In this document: positions 44,238 to 55,029 of the stretch, piece by piece
How the letters are laid out: each line of letters opens with the position of its first letter
Numbering within the stretch: the first letter of the stretch is position 1
Assembly: GCA_963669155.1 (NCBI GenBank)
Contig: CAVLGW020000018.1
Coordinates: forward strand, 62,001-126,000
Reading direction: 5' to 3'
DNA: 64,000 nucleotides
Origin: Arbacia lixula
Taxonomy: Eukaryota > Echinodermata > Echinoidea > Arbacioida > Arbaciidae
The notes under the pieces: model-generated
Databases searched by the model: none
The model's input: the letters and a program-made list of their open reading frames with translations, nothing else
Told to the model about the DNA's origin: nothing
Translations under genes and position numbers: made by a program

Positions 44238-45000
44238 TATAAACAAAACAAAAAAGTAAGCCCCCCCCCCCCCCGGCAAAATAGCATAACTTTTATCAAA
44301 GAGGTTTTTGGCACAATAACTCGGCAGGATTGTTTCTCATCTTATTTCATAACTTATGTGTGAAAATACCATTAATCCAATCAGTCATGCATGAGTATGC
44401 AGATTTTAAAGAAAAAATGTCACTTTTGAAAAGTCACAAGGGTAATTTGGGGATTCTGTCGTATGAATCTTTGATAAATTCCATTCCTGGTGTATAATTT
44501 ATGTCCTTTCAATGCTTATCATCCATCACTCGATGCACTAACACCTATCCCGACACTTAACCCATTGTTCTGGTTGAGTGAGTACCGTTTACCAAATACT
44601 CATCCCTCTTGAGTTTGAAACTTTTAAAAACCCTTTATTTTGGTGAAAAAATAAAATACTGGATATTTGACAAAAAAATTAACATGACCTGTTATGTAAA
44701 TATAAGAAGTCATTTTCGTGTCATGGTTGAGTGAAAACACTTTAAAAATCGCACAAGAAATGCCAAAATATATTGTTAAAACGGCATAAATTACCCTTGT
44801 GACTTGTGAAAAGTAACATTTTTGCCTTTAAAATTTGCCCACTGATGCACGACTAATTGGATTAATGTAATTTTGACGCAAAAGTTAGTCAATAAGTTAA
44901 GAAACAATCCTCCTAAATTATTCTGCCCAAAACCTCTACGATGAAAAGTTATGCTATTTTGCTTAGGGGGGGGGGGGGCTTACTCTGTTGTTGTGTTTAG
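44238..45000 (+). mobile_element. Poly-C-ended MITE, full copy
   Basis: Terminal inverted repeats of more than 100 bp. The left runs AAAAAAGTAAG, a C run, GGCAAAATAGCATAACTTTT; the right end, read in reverse complement, runs CAGAGTAAG, a C run, TAAGCAAAATAGCATAACTT. No protein is encoded. Related copies lie at 14475-15190 and, in part, near 40055-40225. Confidence 0.9.
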
Positions 45001-45863
45001 TTTAAGATAGGGTAGCCCCTTTGCTGGTAAAACAAAAACAATTCTTCAAATGCATGGAAAGTTAAAGAAGTTCTCATTATTATTTGAACTTGTATTTTAA
45101 CATCCAGCTGTTATTGTATGACATTGGATTGTGTATAATGCATTATTACTATCCGCACCGCAGTGGTGTGCCAGTGCCATTAGAACCGTGAATATCTAAT
45201 GTCGGAGCTACGAAACGAGGTGTTTCAAACGTAAACAAAGAACGTTTTTCACCTTTCCTAACGGGATCTGTCAAGCTTTAATTGTGGAATTTTATACACG
45301 TCATCATTATGATATACATCTTATTCCTGCCGAGTTTCAAACGTTTGGCAAATGGGCTTCCCTATCTCTTAGGAAGAGGGATATGGTTATTTATAGAATA
45401 CAATATCTGAGCGTCTTTCTAATCAAGATGAAAATAAGTGCTAAATTATTTATACTTCTTGTGTCATTGACAATACGACAGCAATGTAACAATGTCTATC
45501 ATGATTTGTTCAAATACATTGTTTTATATTATATTCAAACAATATGCATGATGATTTTACTTCGAGCGAGAATGAATATCAATGTCGTAACAACGTGAAT
45601 AGCAATATCCCATGAAATAGTATTGTCACTGATATCGCCATTTTCTTTGAGCACCAACATGTATTAAACTCCTCATGTGGCACTTAAAGGCGACTGTACA
45701 GGAGTTGTGTACTTTACTGGTAAGAAGTAACGGACATGGTACAGCACGACTTAAGAAGATTTGTAATAACGAAACAAGATAAAAGAACAATTTGCTGGCC
45801 GTCTACTTGTGTTTCTTACAGGTACCATCGACACAATTGAACATACTCTACAAAAGAACCTAC
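45001..45863. other. AT-rich sequence, no gene accepted
   Basis: A 104-codon frame (45284-45598, plus) lacks any recognisable domain. Sequence from about 45650 resembles 14.03-14.2 kb. Confidence 0.35.
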
Positions 45864-45884
45864 CTGTTTAGCTGGTCGTTGTTT
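45864..45884 (-). other. Microexon-like module D (21 nt)
   Basis: Acceptor GACTACAAAG, donor CAG|GTAGGT. Phase 0 reads KQRPAKQ, matching RKQAAKQ of module C in character; phase 2 reads NNDQLN. The upstream block is TTTATTTACATGCATTTG. It is the first module downstream of the phase-0 exons at 48.9-49.3 kb. Confidence 0.45.
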
Positions 45885-46064
45885 CTTTGTAGTCAAATGC
45901 ATGTAAATAAAAAGGAAAAGGGAAAAGTAAGTGAACTTGCACACGACATTCCAAAAAGATATTCAAATCTAACAACAACAAAAAAGGTTCTACCTACGAA
46001 GCCTCCCAGCACCTCACAAAATAAATATATCAAACGGCAGATCAAGTTCCATCGATATTCCTAT

Positions 46065-46680
46065 CACATTTATTGTTACGGAGGATTGTTTTAGTAGCAT
46101 TCTCAGCGTGCGCTAATATATTGCGTCGTAGTTACCTTGAGGACATATCAATGCCACGGCCCACTTTAGTATTCTATCTCTACCACTTATGAATATGGTG
46201 CTATTAACGTGTTTTTTCTCATTCCACTGTTGATCATCGCCTATGCCACGCTTACACATTGTATGAATACCATAGTGGCGCTATCGCATGCATTGTCACC
46301 TTAATTGTAACGGTACGCATTTTCAACGTGCCTTTTACATGCAGCGTCATATGCTGTGTTGAGGACATACCATGGTTACGGCCAACTTTTTTTATGTATC
46401 CATGATTTCACGAATATATTTCTATAAACGGTATTGTCATACGAATGTTTTTACTTGCCTACCATTTGGTGTCATCACATGCATTATTACGCAGGATTCT
46501 GGTACGCATGTATATGCCTGAATATGCCGCGTTACATGTTATCCCGAGGACATACACATGTTTTGGCTCACCTTTGTATTATCTCTCTACCATTCCAATA
46601 AACCTTTTTTACACTGCATTCACAGATTCACACAGTGTCCTTATTCCTGGCGAAAACATTAATATTCATTAATCTAGCTG
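46065..46680 (+). repeat. Three diverged units of about 200 bp
   Basis: GAGGACATA marks three parallel units (near 46139, 46361 and 46546) that also share GCATGCATTRTYAC and GTACGCAT-like blocks. Confidence 0.65.
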
Positions 46681-46907
46681 CATTGTCCTACGGGGGACTA
46701 CTCATGAATTTACAGGATGGAGCACGCTATCCTTACTACTGGGTGTATGCCTAAAAATTTCTTTGTAAATTGAAATTACCCCAGAAAGCCCTTTCACTAA
46801 AATCTAGCCGAATTGTCCCTACGGCGGACTACTCATGAATATTAATGAGTCAGATGAAATGAGACTCTTTCGGGTATTTGTTTCCATGTTGTCGTGTCTT
46901 GACCCGT

Positions 46908-46984
46908 GAACTAGAAATAGCTTGCGTGGTTAAGTCGCTGCCCGGTAAGCAGTAGACTGCAGGTTCAAATCCCGTCTGGTTCCA
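46908..46984 (+). repeat. tRNA-like block (Thr-GGT-like) in a SINE-type repeat, copy 1
   Basis: GAACTAG pairs with CTGGTTC (7-bp acceptor-like stem, one G-U), followed by CA. GCTGC/GCAGT forms an anticodon-like stem around a 7-nt CCGGTAA loop, and GGTTCAAATCC is a B-box. Base 33 of the loop is C instead of T and the D arm is poor. It therefore looks like a SINE head or tRNA-derived insertion, not a functional tRNA. Confidence 0.65.
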
Positions 46985-47211
46985 AGATTTTTGTCTGACT
47001 TGTTTTTCGTTCATTTACAAGATGGAGCACGCTATCCTTATTACTAGGTGTATGCCTAAAATTTCTTTGTAAATTCAAATTATTCCAGAAAGCCCTTTCA
47101 CTAAAATCTAGCCGAATTGTCCCTACGGCGGACTACTCATGAATATTAATAAGTCAGATGAGATGAGACTCTTTCGGGTATTTGTTTCCATGATGTCGTG
47201 TCTTGACCCGT

Positions 47212-47288
47212 GAACAAGAAATAGCTTGCGTGGTTAAGTCGCTGCCCGGTAAGCAGTAGACTGCAGGTTCAAATCCCGTCTTTGGTTA
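47212..47288 (+). repeat. tRNA-like block, copy 2
   Basis: Nearly identical to the block at 46908-46984 except at the ends (GAACAAG; CTTTGGTTAGG), so the acceptor stem no longer pairs well. Confidence 0.65.
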
Positions 47289-47301
47289 GGAGATCGTATA
47301 C

Positions 47302-47416
47302 CAGCGAGGTGATATATCTCTTCAATTTTTGTCGATTTCAGGCAGCGTGTTATCCTTCGATATGTGTTGAGTGTGCATGATGTCAATCTTCTTCGCATGG
47401 GCTGATCTGCTTTAAA
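47302..47416 (-). CDS. Possible exon (low support)
   Basis: An acceptor (ACAATTTCCCAG) and a donor (GCTG|GTATAC) frame 115 nt that read FKADQPMRRRLTSC, then an R/T-rich stretch, then KIEEIYHLAG, in phase 0 to 1. The phase does not lead into the microexon-like modules (phase 1 contains stops), and the donor lies at the edge of the tRNA-like repeat, so it may be spurious. Confidence 0.2.
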
Positions 47417-47469
47417 CTGGGAAATTGTATTCAGTAGATGACATGCACAGGGCAACAGCTACAGATTGC

Positions 47470-48898
47470 ATAACGATGATATGCGATTACACAACATGGC
47501 ATAACCTTTTAACGGAATGTTCCATGTTGTCAAACTTGGTTTCAAGTGTTGTGAAACACTTCAAAATAGAAATAATGTCCTGAAGGGGGACGATGTGCAA
47601 CAGCTGCCCATCAGGCGTGGATTTCGGACAGGGGTGGTGGGGTCGAAATACCCCCCCCCCCCCTCCCCTAGTTTCCCTAGCCGGAATATGCTTAAATCAC
47701 TTGGGAAAAAGGGATGTTGTCAACGAAGTACTAAGCGAATCCTCCGAAAAATTTCCCATAACTAAACCTGAAAGCGCTGATATCAATAATCAAGAAGACA
47801 TAGACGACCATGATAATTCATTCTTTTCACCTTCATCTCACCGGATAGAACGTGTTTACTTGCTTCTGTATAAAAAAAAAAAAAAAAAATACAGTTTTAA
47901 AGAACCGTCAAATTTCTCGACAGCAATCATTGATATATAACTCCTAATTTGGATTTAAGACTACACATTAAAACTTCTCACGCCTTTCTTACACTACCCG
48001 ATGATCTAATCACTGCATGAACGGCCAGCAGAGTTTATATTAAGTGTCGAATAGTGATTCAACATATCGTAAGAAACTCCCTCTCCCTCTACATTTGATA
48101 TTACGAAGTTTCAACTGAATTGTGTTTTTAATTTGGTGAAAGACTTGATTTGTATTATCTTCATCGTATTTGTTGATTTATATCTCAACATTGAATTATT
48201 TATTAGACTCAGCCTCTGGCTCTTCTCTCTATCTCTGTGACTCTGAGTCTGATGTTAGGGCCTATACATTTTGACAAACCAGATAGGCAGATTTAACTTC
48301 GTATTATAGAACCTTGCTTCAGAGCCCTAACTTTGTTAGCCTAGGGCTATGCCCTATTGACTATTGTCAAAATTGACAGACTTTGGCTAGGTTTCAGAGG
48401 AGGCTAGGTTAGACTCCTTAAAGTCGACTTAAAATTTAGTGTTAGGGTCCAACTTTATGCACTGTTACTCTCACGCTAGGTGTGTTGATATCTAGACTCT
48501 AAGTCTATACTGTGGCCAATGGCAATGTTTTGGGTGCTATTAAGTGCTACGCCAGCAAGATGCTCGATGTCGACCCCCCCCCCCCCCCCCACACCACCAC
48601 CAACACCAACGCGATCAATCGAAGTCACCAAGTTCGACGAAAAAATCCACCGCGCGAAGGCACGCATATTGTTTGATCGGACATCCGGGTAAGCCAAATA
48701 GTATTGGGCAAATTTAACATTAATATATATTTTTTTTGTATGTTAAGTTAGCAAGGTATTAGTTAGGAAATATTGGGATATGAATTTGTAAATATACCTT
48801 TCATATGGTCATGACATTCAGCCCCTCAGACGTGGTGATCTATGCTGCACAGTGCATTGACACAACAAGCATGTTTAATACAAAAGAATACGCTCTAC
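47470..48898. other. Non-coding sequence with poly-C runs
   Basis: C runs of 14 and 18 lie near 47650 and 48573. Frames here are low-complexity (Pro- or Gly-rich) or lack splice context. Confidence 0.4.
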
Positions 48899-49027
48899 CC
48901 CTAGTTGTTGGCCGCTCTCACACAGGTGGTCAAAGGGCACTTGTATTTTGTGCCCACACATAATTTGCACACTCAGTGTGTTCGTTGAATCCATAGCCCA
49001 GAACTTGGGCTGTCTGCCCTTTAAATC
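48899..49027 (-). CDS. Host coding exon candidate (129 nt, phase 0-0)
   Basis: Acceptor CTGATAGCTATCAG and donor CTAGGG|GTAGAG frame 43 codons beginning DLKGRQPKFWAMDSTN and ending in a Cys-containing stretch (IMCGHKIQVPFDHLCES). The exon is symmetrical and its frame continues directly from 49218-49349. Alternating hydrophobic residues (LSVQIMC, KIQVPF) suggest beta strands. I do not recognise the domain. It lies 3 kb upstream, in transcription order, of microexon-like module D. Confidence 0.55.
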
Positions 49028-49217
49028 CTGATAGCTATCAGGAAGTATATTAACTTTGTACAGACGGTACATTTTTCATATTTAGGCATATACGTTGCAG
49101 CGAGAAAAGCTTAACTACGGATTTGATAAGCTTATGGGAGAACATTTATAAATGTACAGGCTGTCTGATATTATTTGATATAACGAGTTACCTTAAAGAA
49201 GGGTTAGTATACTATAC

Positions 49218-49349
49218 CTCCTCATACAGATGAATGTTCGTCGGCAAATGGTTGTAATTCACACACTGAATCTGAATATTGTACGTTGGCTTCGGTTCTG
49301 CTACAGTAGACGGGCCAGGCAAAGCTTTTGCATCCACTGTGAAAACATC
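49218..49349 (-). CDS. Host coding exon candidate (132 nt, phase 0-0)
   Basis: A strong pyrimidine tract (TTTCTCTCTTCCCCTGC) precedes the acceptor CTCAAAG, and the donor is GAGGAG|GTATAG. The 44 codons read DVFTVDAKALPGPSTVAEP, then YNIQIQCVNYNHLPTNIHLY, then EE. The Pro-rich linker followed by a beta-rich Cys-containing stretch resembles the start of a globular domain continuing in the next exon. The preceding exon was not found in 49.4-50.5 kb, and a LINE occupies 50.6-53.8 kb. Confidence 0.55.
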
Positions 49350-49379
49350 CTTTGAGCATACACAAAGCAGGGGAAGAGA

Positions 49380-50570
49380 GAAATACTGAACATTATGAAT
49401 TTTCGGTGAGTTTATCAGCGCCTTACACAGACAATAGACGGTAGGTAGTGACTGAATAATGAATTTACTAAAATAAACCGTTATGTCTCTCTTAATTGCG
49501 TCAGCTAAAATATTCTTTCGAAAAACAAAGTACATGTATATCGGGCCCCAAAACGACAAAATGTTTGAACGGAAGCAGCGAGGTGAGAGAATATTTGCTA
49601 TACCATCATAACCAACACTCTTTTTTTTTGTTATTAAGAATGTTTATAATTCAAAGCATATCCTACTATGATGAATTCGTGTACACAGCGTCACATGACC
49701 TATGACGGTAGAGGGTACTTATCGCATCTTTTTACAGCCAGTGGATTGCAGGTGGGCTTGGCTAAAGCGTCATTTAGAATAAACTAACCTTCACAAACAA
49801 CATGTGAAATCCATGCGGGAGTAGGAAAAAACAGTATTTTTCAGATACCTTTATAAACGTCGGGTCACTATGTTTCTACATTTCTTTAAAAGAAGAAAAA
49901 GTAAGGCTTTTAAATGAGTGACATGTGTACTTTAATGTTTGCGTACTAATTTCAATCTACTTATTTGACCCCATTGACCATGGATTTCTCGGCCCATAAA
50001 TTGTCAGTGTGGATTTGTATGTGCTGTAAATGTGGGCTATGTATGGACAGCCCATATGAGTATCGTCTATTATGGTCCCCACTTAACCCGCCTGAGACTC
50101 ATAATTTTCAATGTAGATAATATATTAGGCCCATATGAGCCAAATGGGTTTCGTGTGGGTTAACATGTTACCAATATAACGCATATCGGATGACTAATGG
50201 TTACCACTTTATACTCAATATACGCTATTATGTGTGTTTTAGCCTTACCCCGATATAATGGTAACTTTATCATAAATAACTGACTGCAATGTATGTGTAT
50301 GAAGGTGCAGAAAGAGGCACAAAACATTGTACAAATAATCCACAGTTGTGAGTGCGTTGGGGCCGTGCAGCGCATCAACGTCACGAAAGTTAAGACTGTG
50401 CATTATTTGTTTCATAAGGCAGGTCTTAATATAAAAGTTATTACATTTAGGACTACCGGTGCATTGAAGGTTTTGATGCGTCTCCCGTATAGCAAGAGTT
50501 TACACTACAAAGAAATCAAACGGCTGCTTCCACGGTCGTCTAATCTAAACACAAACAGAAGAATACTATA
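49380..50570. other. Intron or flank, with a CCCATATGRG fragment
   Basis: Around 50040-50165 are GCCCATATGAG and GGCCCATATGAGCC motifs of the family seen at 61.4-62.2 kb. A 92-codon frame at 50293-50571 (+) has no recognised domain. Confidence 0.4.
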
Positions 50571-53500
50571 ATTCAATTCAATTCAAGGTTTATTAAAAAT
50601 CATCTTCGCAGCCATGCAGCTGAATTGCGACAATTTAAAAACAAATATAGATAGAACATATGAAATAAGACGAATATCCTCTGCAAGTATAAATATTTAA
50701 AAATTCTTATAAATGGTATGATAACTATAAAAGATAATTATACATTAAACATATTATAAGTTTCTTTAAGATGCACTGTAAATTTACTGTACGACAATAA
50801 GATAATAACCGTAACCACTTTATGTCAGCATTACAACCTGTCAAAAACATAAGTTAAGGATATATTGCAAAACTAATGCAAAGTAGTGCGGTTTAGGTAA
50901 AAACAACATTTTCATCAATAATATGAACACCCCCCCCCCCCCCCATAGATATTAGAAACAATAGTAAATGTAATGAACGTCCCTAAAACGAATAATAAAA
51001 TCGATGTACGGCAAAATTATCATAATTGCAGCTAAGTCACATCAGCATTAAAAATCATGAAAGTATTGTGATAACATCAGTAAAGTAGGGTATTAATTGA
51101 TTTTCATTTGAGCTATATAAAATTCACGGGGAAAAAACAAACAATTGTAATGGCTGGTTTCTTATTAATGGTGGTAGATAAAATATATACAGTACATGTC
51201 TACAAAATAATTATGTAAACTGAATAGTGAGTGTATCAGTTGTACCAAACTTTCAATTTCTAACTTAAGTTACAGGGATTCATTTAACTCTCTAACAAGG
51301 TAAGGTATCGAGTTTTTTCGGTAGCGTTCTGTTCTGCATTTTATTTCAGTGAGTTTGTGGCTATTTCTGAGGGATGCCCTTCGAGATGCCCTTGCTGGTG
51401 GTAGCCAAGTACGAAAGTTTTTGAACAATTCAAATGCAAACTTTCTGCAGAGCTGGTCTCTGCGTTTTTCAAGCGAAACTAGATTACTCTTTTGTAATGC
51501 GTGCTGATACGAGTTATATTGGTCTGCGAATATAGTTCGAAGGGCTCTTTCCTGTATGAGTTCAATTGAGGTAGTTTGTTGTTGTGTCAGAGAGGAATGC
51601 CACACAACACAACAATATTCCAAAGTTGGTCGAATATATGATGTAAATACTGTGATTAGATCAGATGCTGGCATTCCAAACCGTTTCAACAGTCGGAGCA
51701 TGTAGAGTTTTCTCGAAGCGTTGGTAGTTACGTAAGTTACATGGTTCGACCACTGCAGATCGTTTCTGATAATGACACCTAGAAGCTTGACGTCTTCACA
51801 TGTTGGTACTGTTTGATTTCTAAGTTGTATCTCTGCTGGAGGGAGTTGACGGCGTGTGAAAGAGACCTGAAAGGCTTTACATTTTAACGGGTTGAGCCGC
51901 ATCCTAGAGACTTCACACCATTGCTCAAATGAATTGAGGCTAGTGTGAAGGGTACATGGTGAATTTAGGCGACGGCTTTGTGCTATGGTTAGATCATCTA
52001 CATACTTCCACCTTCTAACATCTGATGATATAAGAGCATCATTCACAACACTTAGGAAGATCAGTGGACCCAAACGCGTGCCTTGAGGAACTCCAGCTTT
52101 GGTGGAAAGTGAGGATGATAACTGACCTCGGTAACGGACCTGTTGTGTACGCTCGGCCAGAAATGAACACAGCCACTGGATAAGAGAAGGTCTTGCTCCC
52201 ATGGCGTAGAGGCTATTTACAGCGACATTGTGGTCGACGAGATCGAACGCCTTTGAAAAGTCGGTAAGTATGACCGTAGTAACATTGTTGGGTTTGTCGG
52301 CATTTGATTGCAGGTACTCCAAGAGGCTCAACAGATAATGGCTTGTTGACATGCCGCGACGGTTCCCAAATTGTTGGGGATCTATACTGCTGCCAATATC
52401 ACACATGAGCCATCGATATACAAAGAGTTCGGGAAGTTTAGCGAAGTGGTCTGTTAGGGCAATCGGCCGTAGTTTTTCAAGTGTTGGCGGAAATTCCTTA
52501 CGAATGGGGACTATGATGGATTTTTTCAATTGGCTTGGCACGACACCCTGTTCAAACGAGGCATTGATAATATGACAAAGTGGGGTGCTGATTTCTGCTG
52601 CAAACTCGCGGATGATTCTTGAGGGGAGTCCATCAGGACCTCCACTTTTACCAACTTTCGTCTTAGCTAGTTCTCTGTAAACGGTCCATGGATGAACTGA
52701 GGGGATCGTACTCTCTGGAAAAGGTCTAAATGCAGGTAGGTGTACTGGATCTACCGAACGTGAATTGCTCGATATACCTATGAAATGTGAGTTAATGGCG
52801 TTGGCTATGGCTGCAATGTCGTCTGGATCAACTTCAGGAATCGAAAGAGACATTTCCTGTTGCACGTTGGAAATCATCAACTTTATATATTGATACCACG
52901 ATCTTGGATTATCCCGCTTCAGATTTTGGACGCGATCATGATAAAAAGACTTCTTAGCTCCATCGATTTCTCTTTGAAGCTTGTTTCGTAGCTCTTGCCA
53001 GTTAGAGGATTTCTGGTGGAATGCTGTTTGTCGTTGGTGAATGAGCACTTTCACTTTTGTCGACATCCATGGCTTGTCAGTTGCATGTATACGTACATAT
53101 TTGCTAGGAAAATGGAGGTTTATGGCAAGATTCAATTCTCTGTAGAACTCCTCACATTTGTTTTCAACGCTTGACTGGGTGTGGACGGATGTCCAATCTT
53201 TGTGCGCGATCCAATCCCCAAAGCTTCTCATGCTCGATTCACGGAGCGGACGGATAACGTTGCGTCGAACTTCATTTTTCGGCACTTGGTATTGCTTGGG
53301 TTGCCATAGCACCCCATTGTGAACACTTAATCCGACTGGGGCTACAAGCTCAACAGGGTCATAGTGAGATTTCATATTCGTGATGATTTTGTCTAGCGTT
53401 GCATCCATTCGAGTTGGGAGATTCACAACCTGTTTCAGCCTGTGGGCACTTACAAGTGGAGTTATGGTGAGACGATTGAAGTCCCCTGCAATCACGATGC

Positions 53501-53790
53501 CAGCTCCTGGGTGGTTAGTGAGAATATCATCAACTGAAGTTACCAGATACTGGATGAAAGCTTGGTCATGTACCGAGTCTGGAGGCGAGTAGACGGACGC
53601 AACAAAGATGGATGAAACAGATCGTGGAAGTCTGCGAGGTCTGAGTTGCACCCATACAATTTCCAAGTCCTCAGGAACGGTGATGCGGGTAGCAGCGGGA
53701 TTCAAACTAGACCTAGCGTAGAGGGCGACACCACCACCTAAAGCAATACTAAAGCAAAGTTTTCATTGTGCGACACTCCAACATGAACGG
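50571..53790 (-). mobile_element. CR1-like LINE, nearly complete 3' part
   Basis: The element runs from a degenerate endonuclease start near 53790 through the 811-codon frame to a 0.7-kb 3' UTR ending AATAAACCTTGAATTGAATT. The repeated (AATTG)n tail at 50571 is the mark of CR1-group 3' ends. Confidence 0.88.
51270..53705 (-). CDS. LINE endonuclease/reverse transcriptase ORF (CR1-like), 5'-damaged
   Basis: An 811-codon frame without internal stops. It extends a little upstream of 53705 to a TGA near 53764, and includes GGGVALYARSSL, so there is no natural ATG here and the first third of the endonuclease is lost. Residues 1-150 hold the rest of the APE-type endonuclease: VIAGDFNRL, LDKIITN, and GLSVHNGVLW, where the catalytic S-D-H has become S-V-H. 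About 230-260 is the KPWMSTKV/FYHDRV linker. The RT spans roughly 360-640, with LRPIALTDHFAKLPE, ILTDFSKAFDLVDHN, GVPQGTRLGPLIF and catalytic KYVDD. The C-terminus has LGVIIRNDLQWSNHV and SYIRPTLEYCCVVWH. The polymerase looks intact while the endonuclease is broken. Confidence 0.92.
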   Translation of the reverse strand: MNPAATRITVPEDLEIVWVQLRPRRLPRSVSSIFVASVYSPPDSVHDQAFIQYLVTSVDDILTNHPGAGIVIAGDFNRLTITPLVSAHRLKQVVNLPTRMDATLDKIITNMKSHYDPVELVAPVGLSVHNGVLWQPKQYQVPKNEVRRNVIRPLRESSMRSFGDWIAHKDWTSVHTQSSVENKCEEFYRELNLAINLHFPSKYVRIHATDKPWMSTKVKVLIHQRQTAFHQKSSNWQELRNKLQREIDGAKKSFYHDRVQNLKRDNPRSWYQYIKLMISNVQQEMSLSIPEVDPDDIAAIANAINSHFIGISSNSRSVDPVHLPAFRPFPESTIPSVHPWTVYRELAKTKVGKSGGPDGLPSRIIREFAAEISTPLCHIINASFEQGVVPSQLKKSIIVPIRKEFPPTLEKLRPIALTDHFAKLPELFVYRWLMCDIGSSIDPQQFGNRRGMSTSHYLLSLLEYLQSNADKPNNVTTVILTDFSKAFDLVDHNVAVNSLYAMGARPSLIQWLCSFLAERTQQVRYRGQLSSSLSTKAGVPQGTRLGPLIFLSVVNDALISSDVRRWKYVDDLTIAQSRRLNSPCTLHTSLNSFEQWCEVSRMRLNPLKCKAFQVSFTRRQLPPAEIQLRNQTVPTCEDVKLLGVIIRNDLQWSNHVTYVTTNASRKLYMLRLLKRFGMPASDLITVFTSYIRPTLEYCCVVWHSSLTQQQTTSIELIQERALRTIFADQYNSYQHALQKSNLVSLEKRRDQLCRKFAFELFKNFRTWLPPARASRRASLRNSHKLTEIKCRTERYRKNSIPYLVRELNESL

Positions 53791-55029
53791 TGAGACACTT
53801 AGGCCTGAGAGAAGCTGGAATTGCAAATCGTCCCTGGAGGCAACCGTATTTCTTTTCCACTGGGGACCATATCACAAACAGCTACGATTGAACGCACGAT
53901 CTATAGATCAATCGTAAGACCAATTTATTGATCGTAAGATTGATATCAATCGTAAATCTGTATCACATCTGTATTGTATTCTTTATCACCTTATTTGCAC
54001 GGGAGTTATTTGCTATTTGGGGGTCATGAATGTGGTTATTTTGCAGTTTTTTGTTTGTTTATCTGTTTTTCTGTGTTTTAAACATTTAAATAGCTTTCAC
54101 CTGTTAAAGCTTTTGCGTGACAAAAAGGTCATGTGTGTAATGTGTCAAACGAAAAGTACTTTTCTGGGTTTGTTTGTTTGTTTGGTGTTTTTGGTAAAAT
54201 TTATATATTTTTTTTCTATTATGTAGAGTTCATTTACTTATTATGCCGGTCATAAAGTCAGATATGAGCACCGAAAAAGAGGAAGGGTAGATTTTAATTC
54301 AAACAATTTGCATTTTTTTTCTCTTTCACTTTTTTTTTCTCGAGAGAAACAATATTATAATAATTTAGGCTATAAAGACTACTTCTTTTTGATCTACTCA
54401 GGATTTAATTACATATGCATGATTATTCAACTAGAACAGGTTCTAAACAGGAGTCATTTTGAAATTGCATAAAATGAATGTTAAGCTATATACGAAGAAG
54501 GGGAGGGCGGCTCTGAAAGCTCTTGCACTATCATGTGTACAAGTGCAGTAGAGATTGCCAAACACGGGATATATGTCTGTAGGGGTGTTTGGGGCGGAGA
54601 GTTTGGGCATGTTAGGGGAGGGCTTGGTTAGGGGTGGTGTGCATGATGTGTGACTGTGTGTGTTTGTGGGTGTATCGCGGCCTCTTTGAGATAAATATCA
54701 GCAACAAAACTTAATTGTTCCCGTTAGCTCTGTCGTCAGCATTCATATGTCATTGGAAAAGGCGAAAAAGGAGAGACTTATTACTCACTTAGAATTCGGT
54801 ATGAGTTGTAAATTTATTAATATAATGTAATTTCATTTCAGTAAATGTAAAAGGAATAAGGGAAGGAGCAAAATGCAAAAACATTATTGAATGATGTAAA
54901 GATAAACGTGCAGATATTATATTCTGACAAGAGACATTTAGTCCAAACTATATTGAGGAAAAATGGAAACAACATTGGAATTGATTATTGAAACATAGTT
55001 TTTAATTATGGCACAAGTCAAAGTAAAAG
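53791..55029. other. AT-rich spacer
   Basis: Contains self-complementary GATC-rich sequence near 53898-53965 (GATCTATAGATC, TTGATCGTAAGATTGATATC). No gene was recognised. Confidence 0.4.

Larger units (their letters stand above)
46685..47290 (+). repeat. Tandem 304-bp repeat containing a tRNA-derived block
   Basis: CGGCGGACTACTCATGAATA starts parallel units at 46822 and 47126. Both contain ATGGAGCACGCTATCCTT-type sequence in their flanks and an embedded tRNA-like block. Confidence 0.9.

Noticed and set aside
45284..45598. 104-codon plus-strand frame
   Set aside because: No family resemblance and no exon borders; AT-rich, hydrophobic composition typical of chance frames.
45826..45880. Plus-strand acceptor CTTGTGTTTCTTACAG as exon 3 of the 38-kb gene
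   Set aside because: The phase fits for about 16 codons, but the sequence is absent from the homologous segment at 14.2 kb and overlaps a minus-strand module.
46908..46984. Functional tRNA-Thr gene
   Set aside because: Poor D arm, C at the invariant T33, encoded CA end and location inside a tandem repeat point to a SINE head.
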